NCBI RefSeq assembly: GCF_014284235.1
Contig: NZ_JACOGD010000008.1
Coordinates: 186,001 to 250,000 of the forward strand
DNA length: 64,000 nt
Reading direction: 5' to 3'
Source: Cognatundibacterium curvum
GTDB taxonomy: Bacteria; Pseudomonadota; Gammaproteobacteria; Burkholderiales; Burkholderiaceae_D
Position 1 is the first letter of the stretch. The number at the start of each line of letters is the position of its first letter. Positions 19,142-28,718 of this stretch are shown here, piece after piece. The notes under the pieces were generated by a model. That model saw nothing but the letters and a program-made list of their open reading frames with translations, searched no databases and had not been told where the DNA came from. Both the position numbers and the translations under genes were made by a program.

Positions 19142-20571
19142 GGCTGAGCTCCCTTCTTTTCCTGTACCGGCATCCATGCCAGCGGCCTGGGTATCTGACG
19201 TACACAGCTGCTGTCGGTCGCCAGGGCTTCTTTATCTTCCTTGGCACTGAAAAAGCGAACCACCACATCACGCACGCAAGAGTGAGCGAGCAGTCCGTGA
19301 CCGGCATTATCAACCGTGATATGCCGCGCGTTGGCGCCCAGTGCCTGCGCAACTGCGGCACCGTTGCGTATCGGCGTGACCGGATCGATACCACCGCTCA
19401 GCAGCATGACGGGCGCGGCAGTCACCGGTATCTGATAAAACGCCTCAGGCACTTTGCCACGCGGCCAGTTTTTACAGGCTTTTTCATACATGCCATTCAT
19501 CGTTTTTTCAAACTCGTTACGTGCAGCTGGCAAAGGCTTGGTCATGGCTTCACTACACCAGACCGAGTAATGCATACCGTAATTGATTGCGGCCGGGCCG
19601 GGCAGATTGGTCGAGCCACTCAGGCCAACCAAAGGCTGAAAATTCCCTTGATCCGCCTGCGATATCGCGTAGGGCAAACCCGCGGTCAAGGCTGGTGTAT
19701 AGAGGGTACGGTGCACCATACCCAAGACCTGATCACGACGCAGATCCAGCTTCATCATGGCGGCAGTACGCGGGTGTGTCAGTGTCACTTGCTTAGGCAA
19801 ACTGTTCAGCAAATGCTGCCAGCGCTGTGCCAGTTGCGGATAAGCCTGATTGCAGCGCTCCTGCTTGGCACAATCGGCAAACAACCCATCCAGTGCAGCC
19901 TGCGCGTCGGCGCTTTGTATGCCCATATCGGGCGGTACCACACCATCCAGCACCAGTCGTCTGACAGAACCGGGGAACTGACGCAGGTATTCGAGACCGA
20001 CACGGGTGCCATATGACGCGCCAACCAGATTAATTTTGTCATAGCCCTGCGCCAGTCTGACTGCGTCCAGATCCTGCACCGCGATACTGGTGGTGTACAT
20101 CCCCAGTTCGCCATGCGGCAAACTTTGCAGGCGCTTCAGACAAGCCTCGGTACGGCGTTCTGTCTGTACCTCATCCAGCACCTCATCGCGTGCTTCCAGC
20201 TCAGGACAACTGAGCGAAGCGCTGCGGCCAGTGCCACGCTGATCAACAAACACCAGGTCGCGCCGCTTATTCAGACGCCCCAACACAGCCTGGCCAAAAC
20301 CCGCGACCTGTATCGCGCTCTGACCAGGTCCACCGGCCAGCAAAAACACCGCATCCGGTAATTTGTTTTTATCCTGGGATGGCAGCACCACATAATGTAC
20401 GTCGATTTTTTTACCGGCAGGCTGATCCGGATTGAGCGGGCGTGACACCACACCGCATTGGACTTCCTGTGGAAAATCAGGCACGCGACAAGCACTGGTC
20501 GCGGCCTGCGCACCGCCTGCGGCCAGTAAGGCAGTCAGGCTCAGTAGCTGAGAAAAAACATGACGGGGCAA
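19138..20571 (-). CDS. exported alpha/beta hydrolase (TAP-like peptidase family)
   Basis: A 477-residue S33-type hydrolase like prolyl or tripeptidyl aminopeptidases. A signal peptide ends at GGAQAATS. The nucleophile elbow is VGASYGTRVG, the acid is in SGGIDPVTPI and the histidine in DNAGHGLLAH; the last part matches the TAP-like C-terminal domain. It starts with TTG at 20571, preceded by AGGAG at a good distance. It is first in an operon with the NatAB-like exporter, so hydrolase and exporter may act on related compounds, for instance peptides; that is inference. Confidence 0.87.
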   Translation of the reverse strand: MPRHVFSQLLSLTALLAAGGAQAATSACRVPDFPQEVQCGVVSRPLNPDQPAGKKIDVHYVVLPSQDKNKLPDAVFLLAGGPGQSAIQVAGFGQAVLGRLNKRRDLVFVDQRGTGRSASLSCPELEARDEVLDEVQTERRTEACLKRLQSLPHGELGMYTTSIAVQDLDAVRLAQGYDKINLVGASYGTRVGLEYLRQFPGSVRRLVLDGVVPPDMGIQSADAQAALDGLFADCAKQERCNQAYPQLAQRWQHLLNSLPKQVTLTHPRTAAMMKLDLRRDQVLGMVHRTLYTPALTAGLPYAISQADQGNFQPLVGLSGSTNLPGPAAINYGMHYSVWCSEAMTKPLPAARNEFEKTMNGMYEKACKNWPRGKVPEAFYQIPVTAAPVMLLSGGIDPVTPIRNGAAVAQALGANARHITVDNAGHGLLAHSCVRDVVVRFFSAKEDKEALATDSSCVRQIPRPLAWMPVQEKKGAQP

Positions 20572-20722
20572 GGCAGTCTCCTGAGTTGATTTACTTTAGG
20601 GACGCCTAGTGTATCGCTAACAATTAAAAAAGTGGCAGCATGTGACGAAACAGGGTTTTGCAGCGATTAAATACTGCAACACGATGCTGAACTAAGCAGC
20701 GTTATGTACTCCTGCACAGCAT

Positions 20723-21892
20723 TCAACTTGCAGTGCTCTGTACATTCCTTGCAAGGCTCAGCAATAAGCTTTTCACCGGTGCCGGCAAAGCAGCATCCTG
20801 CACTTGATTTAATGGCAGCCATTGGTATTTGTCTTCGGCCACGACCAACCGGGAGCTTGCGGCGGCAGGCTGCAACTCCATCAGCAGCGGATGTATCCAT
20901 AAGCGGAAATGGGTGAACACATGCTCCATCACCGGTAATAAGCGGCCTGTTCCAGCCTGACCAAATGGCCGTATCACCGTGTTGAAAGCATCAGTGGGCA
21001 GTTGTGGCAGATCGGGGCTGCGGCTGGGTTCACATGCCTGCATGCCATCCAGTTCAGGCAGTGATAACAAGCCACCCCAGATGCCGATATCGGCACGACG
21101 TTCGACTAATACCGCATCCTGATGCATCAGCACCAGCATCACCGCCTGTTTCTGTTTTGTCGCTGCCTTAGGTTTTTTGAAGGGCAGCAGCTCGGTCAGT
21201 CCCTCTGCCTTGGCCACACAACGCTTTTGCAAAGGGCACAGCAGACAAGTCGGACTGCTACGGGTACAAACGGTCGCGCCCAGATCCATCAGGCCCTGGG
21301 TATAGGCTTCAATGCCGCTGTCCGGCAATAAGGCATCGGCCAGTCGCCACATATTATCCTCAACTGGTTTACTGCCGGGATAACCATGTATGCCAAACGC
21401 ACGCGCCAACACCCGCTTGACATTGCCATCCAAAATGGCTGCCTTGGTACCATAAGAAAAAGCGGTGATCGCTGCTGCAGTGGATCTTCCGATTCCAGGT
21501 AAATCCTGTAGCAAGACAGGATCAGCGGGAAACTCCCCGCCATACTCAGCCACCACGCGTTTGGCACACTGATGCAAATTGCGCGCACGGGTGTAATAAC
21601 CGAGTCCGGCCCAATGCGCCATCACCTGTTCTGAGGGTGCCTGCGCCAATGCATGGACGTCAGGGAAGCTGCTTAAAAATTTCTGATAATAAGGAATGAC
21701 TGCGCTGACCTGGGTTTGCTGCAGCATGATTTCCGACAGCCAGACGCGGTAAGCCGCACGGCTTTGCTGCCAGGGTAAGCCATGGCGGCCGTGCTGCTTT
21801 TGCCATTCAATCACAGCGGATGAAAAGCCGGCGTCTGGTGCATATTCAGAAAAAAAATTGGCGGCCGCAGCCGCCGGTGTCACATGGGTCAT
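20723..21892 (-). CDS. mutY: A/G-specific adenine DNA glycosylase
   Basis: A 389-residue glycosylase that removes adenine paired with 8-oxoguanine. Catalytic Glu54 in SEIMLQQTQ and Asp155 in ILDGNVKRV correspond to Glu37 and Asp138 of E. coli. The helix-hairpin-helix LPGIGRSTA is at 131-139. The 4Fe-4S ligands are Cys209, Cys216, Cys219 and Cys225, with the expected 6-2-5 spacing. A C-terminal NUDIX-like domain (about 245-375) recognises 8-oxoguanine. It begins 8 bases after the dynamin-like gene stop, third in the operon with mutM. Confidence 0.97.
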   Translation of the reverse strand: MTHVTPAAAAANFFSEYAPDAGFSSAVIEWQKQHGRHGLPWQQSRAAYRVWLSEIMLQQTQVSAVIPYYQKFLSSFPDVHALAQAPSEQVMAHWAGLGYYTRARNLHQCAKRVVAEYGGEFPADPVLLQDLPGIGRSTAAAITAFSYGTKAAILDGNVKRVLARAFGIHGYPGSKPVEDNMWRLADALLPDSGIEAYTQGLMDLGATVCTRSSPTCLLCPLQKRCVAKAEGLTELLPFKKPKAATKQKQAVMLVLMHQDAVLVERRADIGIWGGLLSLPELDGMQACEPSRSPDLPQLPTDAFNTVIRPFGQAGTGRLLPVMEHVFTHFRLWIHPLLMELQPAAASSRLVVAEDKYQWLPLNQVQDAALPAPVKSLLLSLARNVQSTAS

Positions 21893-21900
21893 GGATAAAT

Positions 21901-23838
21901 TCAGGCGGCTACTTTTAATTTGGATAAATTGGCGGCCAGCGCTTCTTTGAGTTCGGTTTCCAGATCGGTCAGCGCTTTTTTCTGTGTATCGACCTCAGCC
22001 TGCATGGTTTCAAAGGAAGTGATTTTATCTTCCAGACTATCGGTCGCGACATGGATACGCTGTATCGATTGCATGCGGTTTTTGAGCTGAGATTTATGCT
22101 CGCGAATCTGCGCTTCCAACGGTGCCATCACCACTTTTTGCCAGGCTTCGACATCTTTATTTGCCTGTAAAAAGTTTTGTTTGACGCGCGCTGCCACTGA
22201 ATCAAAGAACTTATGAATCAGCTTGACACGTGTTTTACTCATCATCTTGGTATAGCTAAACTGTTTTTGACACACTACTTCAATAGCGTCTAACTCATTG
22301 ATGTATTTATCGAGTGAAAAAGGCATAGGCGCAGACAAAGCCAGGCCATGCTCAGTCGAGAATTTACGATACATCACCGCCATCATCTCAGAAATCTCAT
22401 CGGTCTTTTTGTTAGAGGAAATGAGATTCAGTCTGACCTGCGCAAAGAACTGGCGTATCGAATCACGCAAACCGGTTGTCAAATGACTGGCTTCCATCGC
22501 TTCGCGGGTTTTACGGATTTCCTCACGCAGGATATCCATGCCCAGGCTGGTGAATACTTCGGTCGACAGTTTGGTAAATACCGCACGGGTACCCTGCATA
22601 CGGATCAGGCTCGCATCGAATTCTTTTTTCTCGGCATCGACGCGCTTCATCATGTGCTCGATCACATTCATGTTCTTACCGCGTAAGCTTTTCAGCTCCA
22701 GCATTTGTTCAACCACGCTGCGGCTACGTGAAGTAATCACGGCTTGTTGTGCATGTGTGATTTCGGTAATTTCTGCGATCAGTTGCGAACGGATGATGTC
22801 TTGCTTGGCCGGGATCAGCTCTTTCGATAAGGCATATTCCAGGCTGGGCAAACGGCTGCGAGCCAGCAAAGGCGCATCCTTATTGATTTTGGCAACCAGA
22901 CCTTTTTGTGCTGAGACCGGGAATATCTGTTTCTCTTCTAATGCCAGCGTCTGTGCGACGGTGCTGACCTGACGCGCGATCTGCTGCTCAGTTTCTTCCG
23001 TCGTACGCAATTCATCCCACATGCTGTCGATTTTATTGAGCACCACCATACGGCCCATACCAGAGCCTATATGATTGCGCCAGACATCAATATCACTCTT
23101 GGTCACACCGGTATCGGCAGCCAGAATGAACAGGACGGCATGCGCATTCGGGATCAGGTTCAGGGTCAGTTCAGGCTCGGTACCAATTGCATTCAGGCCT
23201 GGCGTGTCAACAATGATCAGACCTTCTTTGAGCAGGGGATGCGGGAAATTGACGATGGCATGACGCCATTGAGAGATTTCAACCAGACCGTTTTCATCGA
23301 CTTCCAGCGCTGCATCGGGATCATCTTCATCAAACAGGCCATATTGTTTGGCCATCTCAACGCTGACCTTTTTGGTCAGGCTGACTTGTTTAAAAGCTTC
23401 CAGCATGCCATCGCCTGAACTGATATTCAGCGGCAGCACTTTCCATACATGGTTCTGCCCCTTGTATTCGCTGGTTGACTGCGCTTCGGCACGGGTTTCA
23501 ATCGGCAGCAGACGTATGCAAGGCGGAATCGTATCGTCGTACAGCAATTCAGTCGGACACATGGTGGTACGTCCAGCCGATGAAGGCAGGATGCGCTGAC
23601 CATAATCAGCAAAGAAGATAGCGTTAATTAATTCAGACTTGCCACGGGAAAACTCAGCAACAAAAGCAATTGATAACTTATCGTCAACAAGGCGCTCCTG
23701 CAAACGGGCCAGACGCTGATCAGTTGCCGCATCAGCCATGTCTGATCCACTAATCCAGCCGCGATACTGTTCCAGCGCCCGGGCGACACCCTTGCGCCAT
23801 TCGCTATATTCTTGGAATTTTTGAACCAGATTGCTCAT
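21901..23838 (-). CDS. dynamin-like GTPase
   Basis: A 645-residue bacterial dynamin-family protein. The GTPase domain shows AEFSRGKSEL (Gly66-Lys67-Ser68; the first P-loop glycine is replaced by Ala61), the VDTPGLNA G3 motif and the VLNKID G4 motif. The C-terminal half is helical with coiled-coil character, including the last 60 residues. Bacterial dynamins remodel or protect membranes, and some defend against phage or membrane stress. Here the gene lies between mutM and mutY, 8 bases before mutY. The link with DNA repair is unexplained; it may be only shared transcription. Confidence 0.88.
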   Translation of the reverse strand: MSNLVQKFQEYSEWRKGVARALEQYRGWISGSDMADAATDQRLARLQERLVDDKLSIAFVAEFSRGKSELINAIFFADYGQRILPSSAGRTTMCPTELLYDDTIPPCIRLLPIETRAEAQSTSEYKGQNHVWKVLPLNISSGDGMLEAFKQVSLTKKVSVEMAKQYGLFDEDDPDAALEVDENGLVEISQWRHAIVNFPHPLLKEGLIIVDTPGLNAIGTEPELTLNLIPNAHAVLFILAADTGVTKSDIDVWRNHIGSGMGRMVVLNKIDSMWDELRTTEETEQQIARQVSTVAQTLALEEKQIFPVSAQKGLVAKINKDAPLLARSRLPSLEYALSKELIPAKQDIIRSQLIAEITEITHAQQAVITSRSRSVVEQMLELKSLRGKNMNVIEHMMKRVDAEKKEFDASLIRMQGTRAVFTKLSTEVFTSLGMDILREEIRKTREAMEASHLTTGLRDSIRQFFAQVRLNLISSNKKTDEISEMMAVMYRKFSTEHGLALSAPMPFSLDKYINELDAIEVVCQKQFSYTKMMSKTRVKLIHKFFDSVAARVKQNFLQANKDVEAWQKVVMAPLEAQIREHKSQLKNRMQSIQRIHVATDSLEDKITSFETMQAEVDTQKKALTDLETELKEALAANLSKLKVAA

Positions 23839-23960
23839 GTTCCCCTCAGTAAATTTTTTATTCGTTCAAGTATATATGTAAGCGCCGCAAAAAAAACGCA
23901 AAACACGGCATTACCAACAAGCATTGCCCGAAAGGACAGGCATTTTGACGGTTTTTTGAC

Positions 23961-24782
23961 TTATTTCTGACAATGCGCACAATAAAAAGTGCTGCGCTGT
24001 CCCTGCCGGATTTGCTGCACTGGCCGTTCACACAAACGGCAAGGCTGGCCCGCACGGTCATACACAAAATAAGACTGTTGAAAATATCCGCTTTGCCCGT
24101 CTACCCCGACAAAATCTTTCAAGGTGCTGCCACCCTGAGTAATGGCTCTTTCCAAAGTTTCCTTAATAGCATGAGCCAACAACTGGTAGCGCTGCAGACT
24201 GATGCGCTGCGCTGCGGTTTGTGGCCGTATACGGGCTTTGAACAGGCTCTCAGACGCGTAGATGTTACCAACCCCGACAACAATGTCACCCGCTAATAGC
24301 ACCTGTTTAATCGCCGCACTGCGCTTTCTGCTTTGCTGGTACAGAAACTGTCCGTTGAAGTCAGCCTGCAAGGGCTCCACGCCCAGGCCACGTAACAGCA
24401 CATGCTGCTCCAGCGGTCCCTCGGTATTGTCATGCCATAGTACCGCTCCAAAGCGGCGCGGATCAGTCATACGTAAAGCCTGGGCACCGACCACAATATC
24501 CAGATGATCATGCTTGGCAGCAGGCTGCTCTGCGGGCAGGATGCGCAAATGGCCAGACATACCCAGATGTATCAACAGACTGCCATGCTCAAAGTGCAAG
24601 AGTAAATATTTCCCACGTCTGCCAGTGCTCAGTATCCGGCGTCCGCTAAGCAGACCGGGCAATTGCTCAGGGAATGACCAGCGCAAACCTGCCCTGCGCA
24701 TCACGACGCCGGTGACGATTTGTCCATGCAGGTGTGGATCAAGTCCCTGACGGGTCACTTCAACTTCTGGCAATTCAGGCAT
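23961..24782 (-). CDS. mutM: formamidopyrimidine-DNA glycosylase
   Basis: A 273-residue Fpg/MutM that excises 8-oxoguanine and opens the abasic site. After methionine removal the N-terminus is the catalytic proline, with Glu next (MPELPEVEVTRQGL). The C-terminal zinc finger has CRLC and CAHC, with GQRSTFYC between. The conserved QGGSTLKDFVG loop is present. It is first in the order mutM / dynamin-like / mutY, and divergent from the TPR gene. Confidence 0.97.
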   Translation of the reverse strand: MPELPEVEVTRQGLDPHLHGQIVTGVVMRRAGLRWSFPEQLPGLLSGRRILSTGRRGKYLLLHFEHGSLLIHLGMSGHLRILPAEQPAAKHDHLDIVVGAQALRMTDPRRFGAVLWHDNTEGPLEQHVLLRGLGVEPLQADFNGQFLYQQSRKRSAAIKQVLLAGDIVVGVGNIYASESLFKARIRPQTAAQRISLQRYQLLAHAIKETLERAITQGGSTLKDFVGVDGQSGYFQQSYFVYDRAGQPCRLCERPVQQIRQGQRSTFYCAHCQK

Positions 24783-24913
24783 AGCGGGAACTTTTCTGGG
24801 CAGATAAATCTAAAAAGCTGGATGCGCCATTGTGCCACTTCAGTTTGTGACCGGGATGCATGTTTACCGTCATCATGGTGTAAGCAATCAAGGCAGACAA
24901 ACGCATTTACAAT

Positions 24914-24942
24914 TTGACACAGAGCAATAATTTGAGGATAAA
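24914..24942 (+). promoter_or_regulatory. sigma-70 promoter upstream of the TPR gene
   Basis: A perfect -35 TTGACA (24914-24919), a 17-base spacer and GATAAA (24937-24942) as the -10. It lies about 115 bases before the TTG start of the TPR lipoprotein gene. Confidence 0.55.
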
Positions 24943-25055
24943 GACCAGTCACGCAGATCGTAAGACTGGCATCGTATTGTATAAAATCCTAAGAAACCCA
25001 CGCTTTGATCACTTCAGCGTAAAATCGCTCATCCTTTTCTCTATTCGGATCCGAC

Positions 25056-26903
25056 TTGAAAACTCTGAACAATGTTGTTTCGACCGCTATTGTAGCTGCT
25101 CTCAGGCCGGCTGCTTACCTGGCATGTGCCGCGGCACTGACCGCCTGCGCCGGATTAGGAACACAGACGGCACTACAGCCTGAGGATGCGCATCATGCGC
25201 GTGACGCTGCCCATGCAGCACTGTCCGCCGAAAAAGAAGTGGGTGCCACACCAGCGACGCCAGTACCGGCACAAGATAAGCTGCCCGAACTCAGCCTGAG
25301 CCCCGAATTACTGTACAAAGTGATGATGGCGGAAATCGCCTATCAGCGCGGCAGCTGGCAAGCCGCCTATGTCACCCTGATGTCGACGGCACAGGAAACG
25401 CGTGACCCGCGCTTTGCCAGCCGCTCGGCCGAAATCGCACTGAGCGCTAAGCAACCGAGCGAAGCCTTGTCGGCCATCCGGCTGTGGCGCGAACTGGCAC
25501 CGGAATCAAATGAAGCCATGCAGTATTACCTGGGCTTCATGCTGATGAATAATAATCTGAGCGAGATCCGTCAGGTCTACACAGACAGACTGAAAGCCGC
25601 CAGTCCTGAGCAATATCAGGTCATCATGCTACAGGCGCAACGCTTGCTGTCACGTGCGCGCGACAAACAGGCCGCCATGAGCATGCTGGAAGAACTGCTG
25701 GCACCGTATCAGAATTTTCCGGAAGCGCATCTGGCACTGGCGCAAGGCGCGATGGTAGCTGGTAACAAAGCACGCGCACTGTCCGAGGCACAACAGGTGC
25801 TCAGCAAAAAATCCGATTCCCAAATCGCCGCCCTGACCATAGCGCAGGCTTCCACGCAGGCCGATGCGGTTAAATTCCTGAATAGCTTTTTGAAAAAAAA
25901 TCCGCAGGCACGCGATGTGAGACTGGCGCTGGCCAGCTTGCTGATTGATCTGAAAGACTACGACAAGGCCTATGGTGAATTCGAATACCTGTTGCGTGAT
26001 AAACCAGATGACGCCAATACCCTCTACACACTGGGCGTGTTGTCTATGGAGCGTAACCAGCCGGAGCAGGCTGAAAACTATCTGAAGCAATATCTGAAGC
26101 TGGCTGAAGATAAACCGGAAGATCGCGATCTGAGCCCCGCGCTGCTGAACCTGTCACGTATCGCCATCGAGAAAAAGGATTACCAACAAGCGCTGGACTG
26201 GCTATCGCAAATTGAATCCTATGATGGTAAAAATCCGGTCTGGTTCAATGTACAAATCCGGCGCGCTCACCTGTTAGCACGCACCGGCAATGCCGACGCC
26301 GCAATGCAATTACTCAAAACCACGTCTGCAGCAAATGAAGCAGAACAGGTGCAATTGATACAAACCGAAGCGCAGTTACTGCGTGACCGCGGTTCCGTGC
26401 TGGAAGCCGGTCAGCTACTCAGAGAAGGCAGTAAAAAATTCCCGGACAATGCCGACCTGCTGTACGACTATGCAATGCTGCTGGAATCCCAGCAAAGTCT
26501 GGAAGAAATGGAAACCAGTCTGCGTAAAGTGATCGCGCTGGCACCTGAGAATCAGCATGCCTACAATGCGCTCGGTTACTCATTTGCAGACCGTAATATC
26601 AAGCTCGATGAAGCGCTGACTCTGGTGCAAAAGGCGAATCAATTGGCACCGGACGATCCCTATATTCTGGACAGCCTGGGCTGGGTTTACTTCCGCCTCG
26701 GTAAAATCAACGAGGCAGAAAAAGCCCTACGCCGTGCCTATGAAATCCGTAACGATGCCGATATCGCGGCGCATTTAGGCGAACTGTTGTGGAGCAAAGG
26801 CGATCAGGAGGCCGCAAAAAAAATCTGGCGTGAAGCGCACCGTAAGGATGCGGGCAACACGACATTAAAAGGCACGCTGCAGCGCTTTCAGTTTAAGCCC
26901 TGA
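25056..26903 (+). CDS. tetratricopeptide-repeat lipoprotein
   Basis: A 615-residue protein with a lipoprotein signal ending LTAC (lipidated Cys at about residue 29). It then carries many TPR units, clearest at about 310-380 and 490-600 (for example YNALGYSFADRN, DPYILDSLGWVYFRLG, AEKALRRAYEI). It starts with TTG at 25056, the only start that gives a full signal peptide. Conserved position between mutM and lolB in betaproteobacteria suggests a role in outer-membrane or envelope assembly, but no function is proven. It is most likely anchored in the outer membrane facing the periplasm. Confidence 0.85.
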   Translation: MKTLNNVVSTAIVAALRPAAYLACAAALTACAGLGTQTALQPEDAHHARDAAHAALSAEKEVGATPATPVPAQDKLPELSLSPELLYKVMMAEIAYQRGSWQAAYVTLMSTAQETRDPRFASRSAEIALSAKQPSEALSAIRLWRELAPESNEAMQYYLGFMLMNNNLSEIRQVYTDRLKAASPEQYQVIMLQAQRLLSRARDKQAAMSMLEELLAPYQNFPEAHLALAQGAMVAGNKARALSEAQQVLSKKSDSQIAALTIAQASTQADAVKFLNSFLKKNPQARDVRLALASLLIDLKDYDKAYGEFEYLLRDKPDDANTLYTLGVLSMERNQPEQAENYLKQYLKLAEDKPEDRDLSPALLNLSRIAIEKKDYQQALDWLSQIESYDGKNPVWFNVQIRRAHLLARTGNADAAMQLLKTTSAANEAEQVQLIQTEAQLLRDRGSVLEAGQLLREGSKKFPDNADLLYDYAMLLESQQSLEEMETSLRKVIALAPENQHAYNALGYSFADRNIKLDEALTLVQKANQLAPDDPYILDSLGWVYFRLGKINEAEKALRRAYEIRNDADIAAHLGELLWSKGDQEAAKKIWREAHRKDAGNTTLKGTLQRFQFKP

Positions 26904-26920
26904 AGCGGAATGAGGAACTG

Positions 26921-26953
26921 GCACAGGCACTACCGTTACAGGTAAGCCTGTGC
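26921..26953 (+). other. strong hairpin between TPR gene and lolB
   Basis: GCACAGGC (26921-26928) pairs with GCCTGTGC (26946-26953). Inside it TACC (26931-26934) pairs with GGTA (26941-26944). There is no T run, so partial termination or mRNA processing is more likely than full termination. Confidence 0.5.
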
Positions 26954-26998
26954 TGGCATCACTCTGCCCTGCTCTCTGACCATTCAGGTTTTCCCCTT

Positions 26999-27598
26999 AT
27001 GCATTTAATCAAACCCATGCTGTTGAGCATGCTGCTACTCACCAGCGCCTGCTCCGTCATACCAGTCAATCCGTCCTCCGGCAGCATGCTCACGACTCAA
27101 GCTGCGAGCAGCTATCAGCAGCAAATCAGCCTGAGCGGCAAACTGTTTATACGCTATGAACAGAATGGCAAGGCACAGCAATTACCCGGCAACTTTGACT
27201 GGAAGCAGAACGCGCAAAATCTGGTCATCGATCTCTACAATCCCTTGGGACAAACTATCGCCAGAATTACCCAGACTGCGCAATCAGCGATGCTGGAGCA
27301 ACAGGACAAGCTACCGCTACAAGCCGACAATCTGGAACAGCTGCTGCAAGACAGCCTGCACTTCCCGCTGCCGGTATCCGGTTTGCGCTACTGGCTGCAA
27401 GGGCAGATACGCCAGGCTGATGGACAGCTGAACGCCTTAAGCGCGAATGATCAGGTGGTAGAAACCGATGGCTGGAAAATCCGTTACGCCAGCTGGCATC
27501 AGCCGGGTTCACCCAAGCGCATAGAATTATCCCGTTACACCGCCGAGGCTGGCCAGGTCAGCCTGCAGATTATTTTAGAAGCCCCTACCTCACCATGA
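26999..27598 (+). CDS. lolB: outer-membrane lipoprotein LolB
   Basis: A 199-residue lipoprotein. LolB accepts lipoproteins from LolA and inserts them in the outer membrane. The signal peptide has lipobox LTSAC (Cys18). The mature part matches Lol[11 protein letters not shown], a beta-rich fold, [17 protein letters not shown] and LRYWLQGQI. Its stop overlaps the ispE start as ATGA; lolB-ispE is a common pair in this group. Confidence 0.9.
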   Translation: MHLIKPMLLSMLLLTSACSVIPVNPSSGSMLTTQAASSYQQQISLSGKLFIRYEQNGKAQQLPGNFDWKQNAQNLVIDLYNPLGQTIARITQTAQSAMLEQQDKLPLQADNLEQLLQDSLHFPLPVSGLRYWLQGQIRQADGQLNALSANDQVVETDGWKIRYASWHQPGSPKRIELSRYTAEAGQVSLQIILEAPTSP

Positions 27599-28446
27599 AG
27601 TCTTTACATCAATGTCCGGCACCGGCCAAACTGAATTTATTTCTGCACGTAACAGGTCGCCGCGATGATGGCTATCACCTGCTGCAAACCGCATTCCAAT
27701 TGATAGATCGCTGTGATTTGCTCGATTTCGATGTACGTCAGGATGGGCAAATTCTGCGCACCAATGATGTGCCGGGTGTACCGGCGGACAGCGATCTGAT
27801 CGTACGCGCCGCCCGCCTGCTGCAACAGAAAACCGGCACCACGCTGGGCGCTGACCTGACTCTGCATAAAATCCTGCCTATGGGCGGCGGTGTCGGTGGC
27901 GGCTCCTCCGATGCGGCAACGACACTGATGGCTTTAAATCATTTATGGCAAACCGGACTAAGCCGCACTGAGCTGATGGCACTGGGTTTGCAGCTGGGTG
28001 CCGATGTGCCATTTTTCATCTTCGGCGAAAATGCATTTGCCGAGGGTGTAGGCGAGGAATTACAGGCAATCAGCACGCCAGAACGCTGGTTTGTGGTGAT
28101 AGAACCGGGCGTACACGTACCGACTCCGGCAATTTTTTCGTCCAGGGAGTTGACAAGAGACAGTAAGGCCGTCAGAATAGCGGACTTTTCCAGCAATGCA
28201 GAAAATTACTGGAGAAATGATCTGCAAACAGTTGCCTGCGCAATGTTTCCGCAAGTCGATGAAGCCATACAGTGGCTCTCGAAGTTCGGAAATGCGAAGA
28301 TGACAGGATCAGGAGCTTGTGTTTTTTGTGCTTTTGCTGATGAATCAGCAGCAGACAAAGTGATAATGCAAATGCCCGGTCGCTGGAAATCATGGAAGGC
28401 AAAAGCGCTGAATCAACATCCTTTAGTTGATTTGCTGCAGAGATAA
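27595..28446 (+). CDS. ispE: 4-diphosphocytidyl-2-C-methyl-D-erythritol kinase
   Basis: A 283-residue GHMP kinase of the MEP isoprenoid pathway. It phosphorylates the 2-hydroxyl of CDP-ME. Lys12 in [10 protein letters not shown] and Asp137 in LGADVPFFI match the catalytic residues. The ATP loop is [15 protein letters not shown] (94-108). It is translationally coupled to lolB by ATGA. tRNA-Gln follows on the same strand. Confidence 0.97.
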   Translation: MKSLHQCPAPAKLNLFLHVTGRRDDGYHLLQTAFQLIDRCDLLDFDVRQDGQILRTNDVPGVPADSDLIVRAARLLQQKTGTTLGADLTLHKILPMGGGVGGGSSDAATTLMALNHLWQTGLSRTELMALGLQLGADVPFFIFGENAFAEGVGEELQAISTPERWFVVIEPGVHVPTPAIFSSRELTRDSKAVRIADFSSNAENYWRNDLQTVACAMFPQVDEAIQWLSKFGNAKMTGSGACVFCAFADESAADKVIMQMPGRWKSWKAKALNQHPLVDLLQR

Positions 28447-28514
28447 AAATTTGGTCTGTTGCGAGTTTTACGCTAGAATAGCGAAAGATTCTGACAACAG
28501 ATAAACGGTTGTGT

Positions 28515-28591
28515 AGGGGAATCGCCAAGCTGGTTAAGGCACCGGATTTTGATTCCGGCATGCGAAGGTTCGAATCCTTCTTCCCCTGCCA
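28515..28591 (+). tRNA. tRNA-Gln (anticodon UUG)
   Basis: A 77-base cloverleaf. Acceptor AGGGGAA (28515-28521) pairs with TTCCCCT (28581-28587), then discriminator G and an encoded CCA. Anticodon stem CCGGA/TCCGG encloses TTTTGAT with anticodon TTG at 28549-28551. The T arm has GGTTCGAATCC. The first pair is A-U rather than the U-A of E. coli tRNA-Gln. Location between ispE and prs is the usual betaproteobacterial place. Confidence 0.97.
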
Positions 28592-28598
28592 TTAAATT

Positions 28599-28631
28599 AA
28601 AGCCGCCGCATACAATGTGCGGCGGCTTTTT
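28599..28631 (+). terminator. rho-independent terminator after tRNA-Gln
   Basis: GCCGCCGCA (28602-28610) pairs with TGCGGCGGC (28618-28626), followed by TTTTT. Confidence 0.9.
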
Positions 28632-28718
28632 CAGTTTATACCTCTGATTATTTTCTAAAGCTTCACCAATTAGACAAATAATCTGGCCCTCAAAAAAATT
28701 CAGCCGATAGGTCCCGCC

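Noticed and set aside
20690-20730. Fragment resembling the repeat interior (GCGTTATGTACTCCTGC)
   Set aside because: Too short and without either terminal repeat.
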